From Algoriphagus ratkowskyi (lineage in GTDB: Bacteria; Bacteroidota; Bacteroidia; Cytophagales; Cyclobacteriaceae), in assembly GCF_002150505.1 (NCBI RefSeq), contig NZ_MSSV01000006.1:1-64000 (forward strand): 64,000 nucleotides of DNA, given 5' to 3'. The notes beneath the pieces are model-generated. The model made no database searches and had not been told where the DNA came from. It saw only the letters and a program-made list of their open reading frames with translations. Position 1 is the stretch's first letter, and every line of letters begins with the position of its first letter. A program made the translations under genes and the position numbers. Shown here piece by piece: positions 8,746 to 16,303 of the stretch.

Positions 8746-10023
8746 TTAAGCGAATTTCTTCAGAGATTGTTCCAAAATCTGTGCAAATTGGAATACGTCT
8801 AGGAAGCTGTTATAGAGTGGTGTAGGTGCCAGACGAATCACATTGGGATTGCGCCAGTCTCCTACGACTCCTTGTTTATACCATTCATCGAATACAGCCT
8901 TGCCTCCGCGATGAATGTGCAAAGATAACTGACAGCCTCTTTCCGCAGGATTTTTAGGAGTAATTATTTCCAAAACCCCTGATTTTCCGCTGATTTCTTC
9001 GATTAGATAAGCCAAATATCCTGTGAGCTGTTCTGATTTCTTTCTTAGATTTTCTATTCCCGCATCCTGAAATATATCCAATGATGCCTGATGGACAGCC
9101 AATCCTATGATATCGGAATTGGACAATTGCCATCCATCTGCTCCATGCATAGGCATAAAACCTTTCTCCATCTTAAAACGCTGCTCCTGATCATGACCCC
9201 ACCATCCAGCAAATCGATTCAGGTCAGGTCGCTCTGCAAATCTCTCATGAATAAACACGCCAGAAACGTTCCCCGGGCCTGAATTCATATATTTATAACT
9301 GCACCAAGTAGCAAAATCCACATCCCAATCATGAAGACTTAGGGGTGCATTTCCAGCAGCATGTGCCAAGTCAAATCCCGCATAAGCACCCACTTCGTGT
9401 GCTGCAGCAGTGATAGCTTTCATGTCAAAAATCTGTCCCGTATAATACTGTAAACCAGCCATATTCACCATTGCAAGGGAATCTCCTTGTTTCCTTATTT
9501 CGGCCAAAATATCGGCAGTTCGGAGTGTATGCTCCCCTTCTCGAGGGTTTAGTTCTACAATGGTTTCGGCAGGATCTAAACCATGAAACTTTACCTGTGT
9601 TTCCAACATATATTGATCAGAGGGAAAAGCTCCTCCCTCTATGATTATTTTAAATCGCTCTTTGGTTGGCTGATAAAATGACACCATCAAGAGGTGGAGA
9701 TTCACCGAAAGATTATTCATCGCGACCACTTCGTGCTCATGTGCTCCGACAATCTCGGCCAAAGCTGGTTTCGATTTTTGCTTTACATACATCCAAGCAT
9801 CTTCTCCATGAAAATGCCCATCTACAGCCATTTCAGACCAATTTGCTAGCTCTTTTGCTATGTAATCTTTTACAGATTTGGGTTGTAATCCAAGTGAATT
9901 TCCACAAAAATAAATCGCATCTTTTCCATCTACTTTGGGGAAAAGAAAACGATCTCTGAAAGTAGAAAGAGCATCTTTCTCATCCATCTCCCGAGCAAAT
10001 TCTTCTGAATATTCGTAGTTCAT
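8746..10023 (-). CDS. kynU: Kynureninase
   Basis: PLP enzyme that cleaves kynurenine or 3-hydroxykynurenine to (3-hydroxy)anthranilate and alanine. It has 425 residues, full length. The PLP lysine is K244 in WCSYKYMNSGPG, and the cofactor-binding FDLAHAAGN segment lies at 217-225. It starts at the ATG at 10023. It lies 265 bases after the 3-hydroxyanthranilate dioxygenase gene and 25 bases before kmo, in the same direction. Because kmo is present, the physiological substrate is probably 3-hydroxykynurenine. No tryptophan dioxygenase or kynurenine formamidase gene lies in the window. Confidence 0.96.
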   Translation of the reverse strand: MNYEYSEEFAREMDEKDALSTFRDRFLFPKVDGKDAIYFCGNSLGLQPKSVKDYIAKELANWSEMAVDGHFHGEDAWMYVKQKSKPALAEIVGAHEHEVVAMNNLSVNLHLLMVSFYQPTKERFKIIIEGGAFPSDQYMLETQVKFHGLDPAETIVELNPREGEHTLRTADILAEIRKQGDSLAMVNMAGLQYYTGQIFDMKAITAAAHEVGAYAGFDLAHAAGNAPLSLHDWDVDFATWCSYKYMNSGPGNVSGVFIHERFAERPDLNRFAGWWGHDQEQRFKMEKGFMPMHGADGWQLSNSDIIGLAVHQASLDIFQDAGIENLRKKSEQLTGYLAYLIEEISGKSGVLEIITPKNPAERGCQLSLHIHRGGKAVFDEWYKQGVVGDWRNPNVIRLAPTPLYNSFLDVFQFAQILEQSLKKFA

Positions 10024-10288
10024 TTTTTGAAACTGTTGGGTTTATAAATTCTTTATATGATTATGCGTAATCTTGTCCGTACCATAATTTTCTTTCCTTT
10101 TTAGGATAAAATACGGATACGGGTGACCGAAGCAGTCTGAATTCAAGTGTTTACCTTCTAATTAAGCTGCGTTTTATCTTTTAGATTTACATAAACTTTA
10201 AGTAGTACACTTTAAAGACAAATGCATCCTAGGATTTGTTTAACGACATCGATTTGGAAGCAGCGGTCATCTAGCATCGGACATCATT

Positions 10289-10801
10289 TCAATTCTCCAT
10301 CACTGTTCCGCAGTTTTTGCAGGTGTGATTCTCAGAATTCCCCCAAAATCTTTCCTGCACTGGAGGCAGCTGCGTGACAATATCTGTAACCTCGAAAAAT
10401 TCTTCATAAAGTTTATCACCGCAATTCTCACAATGCCAGATAAATCCATCAATCTCACCTGCTCTTCTGTAGCGCTCGATTACCAATCCAATTGTATTGA
10501 CAGGACGACGTGGAGAATGAGGTACTTTGGCAGGCAACAAGAATATTTCCCCTTCTCGAATTGCAATATCTTTGGGCTTTCCCTCTTCGATCACTTTCAA
10601 GACAATATCACCTTCTAGTTGATAGAAAAACTCTTCTCCCTCGTTCGAATGGTAATCTTTTCTGGAATTAGGTCCACCGACCACCATCACGATGAAATCA
10701 TCATTTCCTTTATAAACTTGCTGATTTCCAATTGGGGGTTTGAGTAGATGTCTATTTTCATCTATCCATTTTTTAATATTGAAAGGTTGTGAAAAGGCCA
10801 T
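10289..10801 (-). CDS. 3-hydroxyanthranilate 3,4-dioxygenase
   Basis: Opens the ring of 3-hydroxyanthranilate to 2-amino-3-carboxymuconate semialdehyde, the branch point to quinolinate/NAD or to complete degradation. The ATG at 10801 gives 170 residues; an upstream in-frame TTG is unlikely. The cupin iron ligands are H51, E57 and H95, at the same spacing as in the Ralstonia enzyme. A C-terminal four-cysteine site (C124, C127, C161, C164) forms the rubredoxin-like second metal site of bacterial, but not animal, enzymes. It is the first gene of the minus-strand kynurenine group. The 264 bases to kynU hold no gene and may contain a second promoter. Confidence 0.95.
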   Translation of the reverse strand: MAFSQPFNIKKWIDENRHLLKPPIGNQQVYKGNDDFIVMVVGGPNSRKDYHSNEGEEFFYQLEGDIVLKVIEEGKPKDIAIREGEIFLLPAKVPHSPRRPVNTIGLVIERYRRAGEIDGFIWHCENCGDKLYEEFFEVTDIVTQLPPVQERFWGNSENHTCKNCGTVMEN

Positions 10802-10944
10802 ATTGCTTATTTTAAGGGTAATATTTATTCCAATCAAGATTAACTTACAAAGGAATCCTCCCTAAAAGTATTAAAAAACATAGGGTTTTTTGACTTACCT
10901 TGTCTTAACCCCTAAAAACGATGAAATTGAGCATGACTCAAGTG

Positions 10945-10959
10945 TCACACACAGTGTGA
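10945..10959. promoter_or_regulatory. Palindrome between divergent dioxygenase and M19 peptidase genes
   Basis: TCACACACAGTGTGA has perfect 6-bp arms around ACA and lies 53 bases before the M19 gene start and 144 bases before the dioxygenase start. Its form and place fit a dimeric regulator site for the kynurenine genes, but no regulator gene is nearby. Confidence 0.35.
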
Positions 10960-11011
10960 ACATAAATTCTGCGAGATTCCATATGGCCGTTAAAAGAAAA
11001 ATTATAATCAG

Positions 11012-12001
11012 ATGAAATTCCCTATAATTGACATGCACTGTGATTTATTGTCCTATTTGGCCAAGATACCATGTGCAGATCCTTTTGTAAAAGACGACAT
11101 AGCCTGTGCTATTCCATGGTTAATTGACGGTGGAGTTCGTATGCAAGTGTTGGCAATTTACACCGACGTAAAGCCTGAAAGCATGAACTTGGCGGCTAGG
11201 CAAGCAGTAATTTTTGAAGAGCTTCATCAGAAATACAGCACTGAATTAGCATTAATAGATTCTGGTTTTTTGTTGAATTGGGACAAACAAAACCGCGTCG
11301 GAATTAAAGCATCAGTTGAAAATGCTGCAGGTTTTGGCAATGAAACTGCGAGTTGGGAAGAGATCTATCAGCAGTTTGATTTTATACTGGAAAAAGTAAA
11401 ATCCCTAGCATACATCAGCCTAACGCATCACACCGAAAACCGTTTTGGTGGTGGTAACTACACCAAGGGAATTGGTTTGAAAGATGACGGTAAAAAGTTG
11501 TTGGACTACATGGCAGGCAAGAGAATTCCTGTTGATTTCTCGCATACGTCTGATTTGCTGGCAGAGGGAATTTTGAACCATATCGACAGCAATAAGCTGG
11601 ATATCCCCGTGATCGCAAGTCATTCGAATATGAGGGCAATCTGGAATCATCCAAGAAACCTTACTGATGAATTTGCCAAGGAAATCATACATCGTGGAGG
11701 TATTATCGGAGTGAATTTCCTGAGAGCTTTCCTAGATCCAGAAGTTCCAGAGCGCTTATTTGAGCATATTATTCATGGCTTCGAATTGGGAGGAAAAAAT
11801 GCTATGTGCTTTGGTGCCGATTATTTTTACACCAAAGACTTCGGAGATCCAGCACGCTTGCCTTTCTATTTTCCTTTGGCAGAAAATGCCAGTAAATACC
11901 CTTCTCTAATCGAAAGTTTAGAAGACAAATTAAGCGCAACTGATTTGGAAGGCTTGGCCTTTAGAAATTCTTTGGAGTTCTATCGTAAAATCCAATCTTA
12001 A
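11012..12001 (+). CDS. M19 family membrane-dipeptidase-like metallohydrolase
   Basis: A 329-residue TIM-barrel metal hydrolase of peptidase family M19 (renal dipeptidase-like), which cleaves dipeptides, often with broad or D-residue specificity. The first metal pair is H9 and D11 in IDMHCD at the N-terminus. SLTHHTENRFGGG near residue 140, VDFSHTSD near 185 and ASHSNMRA near 208 supply the other family motifs. There is no signal peptide, so it is cytoplasmic. It starts at the ATG at 11012, and its TAA overlaps the next ATG by one base (TAATG), so the two are probably translationally coupled. Its link to the divergent kynurenine genes is not known. Confidence 0.88.
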   Translation: MKFPIIDMHCDLLSYLAKIPCADPFVKDDIACAIPWLIDGGVRMQVLAIYTDVKPESMNLAARQAVIFEELHQKYSTELALIDSGFLLNWDKQNRVGIKASVENAAGFGNETASWEEIYQQFDFILEKVKSLAYISLTHHTENRFGGGNYTKGIGLKDDGKKLLDYMAGKRIPVDFSHTSDLLAEGILNHIDSNKLDIPVIASHSNMRAIWNHPRNLTDEFAKEIIHRGGIIGVNFLRAFLDPEVPERLFEHIIHGFELGGKNAMCFGADYFYTKDFGDPARLPFYFPLAENASKYPSLIESLEDKLSATDLEGLAFRNSLEFYRKIQS

Positions 12002-12615
12002 TGTCGTCTCACCACTTCGTCAAAGATAAGCAAGAACCTGCTATTCTAATTTTGGATGCTGATCACCTTCGATTTGATCAAGTATCTCCTTTGTTAGAAT
12101 GGGTTCCCACAGTTCTTGTAAGCGAAAAAGCGCTAGAGCAAGTGTTGAGTTGGGGAATTAAAATAGACGTGATTCTTGCATCAACCACTTTTCAACAAGA
12201 AAACCAACAACTTCTCGAAGAGCAATACCCCTTGAAATTTATCACAGGTTCGGATGCGGATGATTTGCAAACTGGACTGGATTATCTTTTATCTACGGAC
12301 CACAAAGCTGTTCATTTGGTAGGAATTTCGCATCTAAAAGCGCTAGATCTTTACAACCAATTGGAGCAGATTAACCTCACAATTATCGATGGGGATTGGA
12401 AATATTATCCGGTAAAATCTGGAGTGTTTAAAAAGTGGTTTGCTGAAGGAAATATTCACATCCATGGCAAAGAAGGCATGCCTGTTGAAATCAAAAATGA
12501 AAATGGGGAGCTGATCTTGCCCATTACTTATGCGACGATGCTGGAAGTGCCCGAGGGAACAACAGAGATCAAAGCTCCTGGGATTTTCTGGCTTGGGGAG
12601 CAGGTTTGTTCATAA
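12001..12615 (+). CDS. Thiamine pyrophosphokinase-like protein, active-site motifs not evident
   Basis: A 204-residue protein that resembles bacterial thiamine diphosphokinases in layout. An alpha/beta first half carries SEKALEQVLSWGIKIDVIL and an acidic SDADDLQTGLDYL stretch where the family has its (Q)DxTD-type segment. A small all-beta C-terminal half (LTIIDGDWKYYP onward) resembles the thiamine-binding lobe. The usual DGGAN and GDxDS motifs cannot be found at their expected places (VSEKAL and ASTTFQ stand there), so catalysis is doubtful. Its ATG overlaps the stop of the M19 gene by one base. Its last 47 bases overlap tail-to-tail with the minus-strand gene ending at 12569. The family call is tentative. 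Confidence 0.5.
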   Translation: MSSHHFVKDKQEPAILILDADHLRFDQVSPLLEWVPTVLVSEKALEQVLSWGIKIDVILASTTFQQENQQLLEEQYPLKFITGSDADDLQTGLDYLLSTDHKAVHLVGISHLKALDLYNQLEQINLTIIDGDWKYYPVKSGVFKKWFAEGNIHIHGKEGMPVEIKNENGELILPITYATMLEVPEGTTEIKAPGIFWLGEQVCS

Positions 12616-12955
12616 ACTGATAGAATACCCAAGTTCCAATTATATAGCATAGGACGTCGAGCGGATCTGCAGAATAGGCGTTAGAATAATTCGGGAGGAA
12701 TAATTCAAAAACTACCGAAAAATATACCAGACCGATGATTAGCTGCTTTTTGCTAAAAGTGAGCTCAGAATACAATGGATGAATCCATCGCATCAGCTGC
12801 AAGCAAATTCCATAAACTACAGGCAAAGCCATCAAATCATCACCGTACGCATGATAAATAGGGACAAAGATTCCGAGAGAATTCTCTAAGAATTGATTGA
12901 TCCAGAAAGCTAAGAAAGCGAAGATAAAAATGGGATGTTTGAAGATGTCTATCAT
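12569..12955 (-). CDS. Small multi-spanning membrane protein of unknown function
   Basis: From the ATG at 12955 it has 128 residues with about four hydrophobic segments (IFIFAFLAFWINQ, MALPVVYGICLQL, LIIGLVYFSVVFE, DVLCYIIGTWVFY). Polar conserved-looking bits lie at NSYNAYSADPLD-type positions before the last segment. The start is fixed by a classic ATGA overlap with the preceding zinc-ribbon gene (stop at 12952-12954), which also argues that the two are expressed together. An upstream GTG-like extension is not needed. The 3' end runs 47 bases into the convergent thiamine-pyrophosphokinase-like gene. No function can be assigned. Confidence 0.7.
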   Translation of the reverse strand: MIDIFKHPIFIFAFLAFWINQFLENSLGIFVPIYHAYGDDLMALPVVYGICLQLMRWIHPLYSELTFSKKQLIIGLVYFSVVFELFLPNYSNAYSADPLDVLCYIIGTWVFYQFMNKPAPQARKSQEL

Positions 12956-13236
12956 CCCGGCAATGCTGCAATGAGCCACATGATGAATGTCATAATAGCC
13001 ATGAAAACGGTGTAAAAAACATTTCCGGAATTTTTAAAGAATCGTTTGATCCCAGAATCTTCAGGTTTGATGTAGAACATCCCGCTTTTTTCATTTTTTA
13101 TATTTTCCACCTCTTTTTTCTGCTGTCGCGCTAAATCTACAGGTGATAAAATCTCTCCGCAATGCTCACATCTATCCTCGTAATTATTTGTCCAAATTGA
13201 CCATTCTCCACAATTCGGGCATTTCTTCTGACTCAT
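12952..13236 (-). CDS. Zinc-ribbon protein with one C-terminal membrane helix
   Basis: A 94-residue protein. An N-terminal zinc ribbon has CPNCG at residues 6-10 and CEHCG about 13 residues later. A charged linker (QQKKEVENIKNEK) and a C-terminal hydrophobic helix (VFYTVFMAIMTFIMWLIAAL) follow. The topology suggests a tail-anchored inner-membrane protein with the zinc finger in the cytoplasm. It overlaps the next membrane protein gene by 4 bases (ATGA). The specific role is unknown. Confidence 0.75.
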   Translation of the reverse strand: MSQKKCPNCGEWSIWTNNYEDRCEHCGEILSPVDLARQQKKEVENIKNEKSGMFYIKPEDSGIKRFFKNSGNVFYTVFMAIMTFIMWLIAALPG

Positions 13237-13267
13237 ATTTGGGGTTTCTTAGTACTTTCAAAAATTT

Positions 13268-13636
13268 CTAGGCCAGTTCTTTTTTTGATTTACCAACCAA
13301 TATTTCGGTCGGCAAACCAAGCACTTCACTTAGACCTCTAATCATATCAACTGTCAGAGCTCTTTTTCCTGAAAGTATCTTCGATATGTTTCCTGCATCT
13401 CCCATGATTGGTTCGAGATCTTTATTTTTAAGGTTAAGATCTTCCATCCTATTTTTTATAGCCTCAATGGGGTCTAGAGAAGTCAAATGAAAATTTTCTT
13501 GTTCATAGAGCCTGACTAGAGTTACCAACAATTCTAATTCATCACCTTTTTCTGTGCCTTTCTTAGCATCAAATATTTCATCTATTCTAGCTAGATAGTC
13601 TTGATAGGTCGAGTCATTTTGGATTATTTTAATCAT
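13268..13636 (-). CDS. higA: HigA-type antitoxin with HTH
   Basis: A 122-residue protein. An N-terminal helical part (residues 1-50) is followed by a Cro/C1-type HTH: AIKNRMEDLNLKNKDLEPIMGDA, then NISKILSGKRALTVDMIRGLSEVLGLP. The gene neutralises the HigB-type nuclease encoded just before it and should repress their shared promoter. The toxin-first order is the hallmark of higBA. Its ATG overlaps the higB stop by one base (TAATG on the minus strand). The symbol is a family-level label. Confidence 0.88.
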   Translation of the reverse strand: MIKIIQNDSTYQDYLARIDEIFDAKKGTEKGDELELLVTLVRLYEQENFHLTSLDPIEAIKNRMEDLNLKNKDLEPIMGDAGNISKILSGKRALTVDMIRGLSEVLGLPTEILVGKSKKELA

Positions 13637-13941
13637 TATAAGTTAGGTTGAACGGTTAAAACATCTATTCTGTCATATTCTTTATGTCTTCCAAACCATT
13701 TGATTTGTAACACTTTGAACTGAAAGCTAAATCTTACAACTAGTCTGAACTTGTTTCCTTTTACATTAAATACTATTCTATCATCACCTACTTGATCAGC
13801 TGAGGGATAGGAAAGCTTCACGTCATTAAAATTTGTCCAATTAGCCTTTTCAGCTATTTCATACCATGTATTTAGCCAATCTGAAGCTTCAGGAAAATCT
13901 TGCATATATTTCTGCAGAGTAGCTTTTGTGATGACATTCAT
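13636..13941 (-). CDS. higB: HigB-type mRNA interferase toxin
   Basis: A 101-residue protein matching the HigB_toxin family (RelE superfamily): MNVITKATLQKYMQDFPEA, a WY..AEKANW helix, and the core DRIVFNVKGNKFRLVVRFSF with the family end IKWFGRHKEYDRID. Such toxins cut mRNA, usually at the ribosome, when the antitoxin is degraded. The toxin gene comes first, HigA overlaps it by one base, and a palindrome lies 22 bases upstream. The basic residues of the RelE fold (K, R, R, H) are present, so it appears intact. Confidence 0.9.
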   Translation of the reverse strand: MNVITKATLQKYMQDFPEASDWLNTWYEIAEKANWTNFNDVKLSYPSADQVGDDRIVFNVKGNKFRLVVRFSFQFKVLQIKWFGRHKEYDRIDVLTVQPNL

Positions 13942-13962
13942 TACGGTAAATATAATAATTTG

Positions 13963-13977
13963 TTGTCAAATTGACAA
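13963..13977. promoter_or_regulatory. Candidate HigA operator
   Basis: TTGTCAAATTGACAA is a perfect palindrome (7-bp arms, one central base), 22 bases upstream of the higB start and overlapping the prmC stop codon (13966-13968). It is the only strong palindrome in this short gap and sits where an autoregulatory antitoxin would bind. Confidence 0.6.
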
Positions 13978-14805
13978 TATCCCTACTACCAATCTTTCCT
14001 TCTGATTTAAATCCTTCATAATTCTTACTTCAGAATATCCCAGATCTTGCATCAAGCTTGCCACAGCATTTCCATATTTCTCATTAATTTCAAAATATAG
14101 TTTGCCGTTAAGCTTCAAGAGTTGATTACCCATTTCAGCGATCCTTCGATAGAAAATCAGTGGATCATCATTACTCACGAAGAGCGCCAGCTCAGGTTCG
14201 AAATCCAGCACATTTCTATGCATTTCAGTTTTCTCCTGCTCAGGTATATAAGGAGGATTAGAAACCAAAATATCCAGTTCTGTCACTTCTGGAGTCTGGT
14301 TAAGAATGTCACATTTAGAAAAAGTCACTTTTGCATCTAACGCAACAGCATTGTTCTGAGCGATTAGCAAAGCTTCCTCAGAAATATCCACTGCAAAAAC
14401 TTCCGGATTGTTCATCTCCAATGCCAAGGAAATAGGAATGCAACCCGTGCCGGTCCCTATGTCCAAGATCTTCAAACCAGCATTTCGATTCTCCTTGATA
14501 ATCAGGTGCACCAATTCCTCCGTTTCATTTCTGGGAATTAAAGTAGCTGAACTGACGAAAAACTCTCTGCCGTAAAAAGGCCCTTTTCCAAAAATGTACT
14601 GAATAGGCTCTCCGGTTTTCAATCGCTCCAAATCCTCAAAGATTTTTGAAGGAAAGGAATTCACATCGGCTTCATTTAAAATTTCCGTCCTTCGCCAACC
14701 TAAGTGATGCTCAAATAGCCAGCTGACCAAAGATTCAGCCTCTTGCTTATCGTAATCTGTAAGTTTGGAAGCCCAAGAAGTAAGAAGTTCTTGATAAGAG
14801 GACAT
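13966..14805 (-). CDS. prmC: Release factor glutamine methyltransferase
   Basis: N5-methylates the glutamine of the GGQ motif in RF1 and RF2. A 279-residue full-length HemK/PrmC. An N-terminal helical domain (1-90) with GEPIQYIFG is followed by IPRNETEELV at 90-99, the SAM-binding DIGTGTGCI at 115-123 and the substrate-Gln motif NPPY at 183-186. It starts at the ATG at 14805, with a candidate -7 box 30 bases upstream. It is divergent from the RsmB-like gene. Its stop codon lies inside the candidate higBA operator, so the toxin-antitoxin module has landed immediately behind it. Confidence 0.95.
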   Translation of the reverse strand: MSSYQELLTSWASKLTDYDKQEAESLVSWLFEHHLGWRRTEILNEADVNSFPSKIFEDLERLKTGEPIQYIFGKGPFYGREFFVSSATLIPRNETEELVHLIIKENRNAGLKILDIGTGTGCIPISLALEMNNPEVFAVDISEEALLIAQNNAVALDAKVTFSKCDILNQTPEVTELDILVSNPPYIPEQEKTEMHRNVLDFEPELALFVSNDDPLIFYRRIAEMGNQLLKLNGKLYFEINEKYGNAVASLMQDLGYSEVRIMKDLNQKERLVVGILSI

Positions 14806-14834
14806 GGATCGTTAGATTTTGGATAGTTGATCTA

Positions 14835-14842
14835 CAAAGGTA
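14835..14842 (-). promoter_or_regulatory. Bacteroidota -7 box upstream of prmC
   Basis: On the minus strand the sequence is TACCTTTG, an exact match to TAnnTTTG, ending 29 bases before the prmC ATG. No good TTTG -33 element stands at the usual spacing. Confidence 0.45.
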
Positions 14843-14941
14843 TTAAAACCAAAATTTCTATTTCAGATGCAAGTCTGAATTCCCAAAGCTCCCTTTTCAA
14901 TCCCTTTAAAATAGGATTCTGACAGACTCAGAAAGAAAAAC

Positions 14942-14949
14942 TACCTTTG
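14942..14949 (+). promoter_or_regulatory. Bacteroidota -7 box upstream of the RsmB-like gene
   Basis: TACCTTTG matches TAnnTTTG exactly and ends 17 bases before the ATG at 14967. It makes a GTG start at 14949 impossible if used, which is why the ATG was chosen. Confidence 0.5.
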
Positions 14950-14966
14950 TGGAGAATTTTATTTCT

Positions 14967-16160
14967 ATGAAACTACACAACAACACTATCCGCGGAGTCC
15001 ATACCGCACTTGCAGCTATTTTTGAAGAAGGTCAGTACGCCGACAAAGTGATCGAAAGAACGCTGAAATCCAACCCAAAATGGGGTGCGCGCGATCGATC
15101 TTTCATTGCAGAAACTACCTATGAAATGGTACGTTGGTGGCGTTTGATTAACTATTTGAGCCCAAGTAAGGAGCCTTATGATCTATTTGGAACGTATTGG
15201 TTGATGCAGGGTCATAGCCTTCCGCCTTGGGAAGAATTTGCAAAAATCAATCCTGACAAGATCAAAGAAAAGTATGAGAAACTGGAAGATCCAGCTAAGT
15301 TGGAGTCTGTTCCTGATTGGCTTTTTGAAAGAGGTCAAAAAGAATTGGGAGACAAATGGGAGGCTGAAATCCACAGTTTGAATCAGGAGGCACAGGTAGT
15401 TTTGCGTGTAAATACGCTTAAAATCACCCGTGAGCAGCTGAAAAACAGACTGGTTGAGGATAACATTCATACGCATATTATCAAAGGCTATCCAGATGCA
15501 TTGATATTAGATGAGCGAACCAACGTTTTCCGTAACGCAGCTTTCAAAGAAGGAATGTTTGAAGTGCAGGATGCATCTTCTCAGCTGGTGGCTCAAGCAT
15601 TAGCTGTAGAGCCAGGAATGCGAGTGATAGATGCTTGTGCAGGTGCTGGTGGGAAATCCCTTCATATTGCTGCTCTGATGCAAAACAAAGGGAAAGTTCT
15701 TTCTATGGATATCGAAGAGTGGAAACTTCAGCAGACCAAACTTAGAGCTCGTCGAGATGGCGTTTCTATCATTGAGCGAAAAGTCATTGAAGGTTCTAAG
15801 ACTATCAAAAGAATGAAAGAAACTGCTGATAGATTGCTATTGGATGTCCCTTGTTCTGGACTTGGAGTACTTCGCAGAAATCCTGATACCAAGTGGAAAC
15901 TCAGCGAAGAATCTATAGAGAAAGTACGTAAAACCCAGCAGGAAATCCTGCAAAGCTATCCCTCCATGGTGAAGCCAGGCGGGCAAATGGTCTATGCTAC
16001 TTGCAGTATTTTACCCTCAGAAAATCAGGATCAAATCGCCATATTCCTTGCCAGTGAAGCTGGAAAAGATTTTACCTTGATCGAAGATCAGAAAGTCCTA
16101 GCGCAGGAAAGTGGCTTTGATGGCTTCTATATTGCGAGGCTTCAGAAAAAGGAAGCTTAA
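14967..16160 (+). CDS. RsmB/NOP2/Sun-type RNA m5C methyltransferase
   Basis: Transfers a methyl group from SAM to C5 of a cytosine in rRNA or tRNA. The ATG at 14967 gives 397 residues. The N-terminal half (1-145) has helices and WLFERGQKELG typical of RsmB. The SAM site DACAGAGGKSLH begins at 222. Motif IV DVPCSGLG (293-300, Cys296 for product release) and motif VI YATCSILPSENQ (Cys346, the nucleophile) are both intact. The target base cannot be told from sequence; E. coli RsmB methylates 16S rRNA C967. A promoter-like -7 box lies just upstream, and it is divergent from prmC. Confidence 0.9.
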   Translation: MKLHNNTIRGVHTALAAIFEEGQYADKVIERTLKSNPKWGARDRSFIAETTYEMVRWWRLINYLSPSKEPYDLFGTYWLMQGHSLPPWEEFAKINPDKIKEKYEKLEDPAKLESVPDWLFERGQKELGDKWEAEIHSLNQEAQVVLRVNTLKITREQLKNRLVEDNIHTHIIKGYPDALILDERTNVFRNAAFKEGMFEVQDASSQLVAQALAVEPGMRVIDACAGAGGKSLHIAALMQNKGKVLSMDIEEWKLQQTKLRARRDGVSIIERKVIEGSKTIKRMKETADRLLLDVPCSGLGVLRRNPDTKWKLSEESIEKVRKTQQEILQSYPSMVKPGGQMVYATCSILPSENQDQIAIFLASEAGKDFTLIEDQKVLAQESGFDGFYIARLQKKEA

Positions 16161-16259
16161 TACTATTTCTTAAACTTACCTAAATATGGGATCTTCAAAA
16201 TATAATTGCTGATCCCATATTTTTTTGCACTTATCTGGTTTCGCATAAGAATTTGTTTT

Positions 16260-16267
16260 TAACTTTG
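16260..16267 (+). promoter_or_regulatory. Bacteroidota -7 box upstream of guaB
   Basis: TAACTTTG matches TAnnTTTG exactly, 36 bases before the guaB ATG. The -33 region is not a clear TTTG. Confidence 0.45.
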
Positions 16268-16303
16268 ACGTGCAAATAGGGTTCCTACATACCAATATTT
16301 GCC

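Noticed and set aside
7513-9959. Several plus-strand frames of 60-97 codons opposite kmo and kynU
   Set aside because: All are shadows of strongly conserved minus-strand genes.
10024-10288. Possible riboswitch or small gene between the dioxygenase and kynU
   Set aside because: No conserved aptamer core or coding frame could be recognised; only short AT-rich direct repeats (CTTTAA) are seen.
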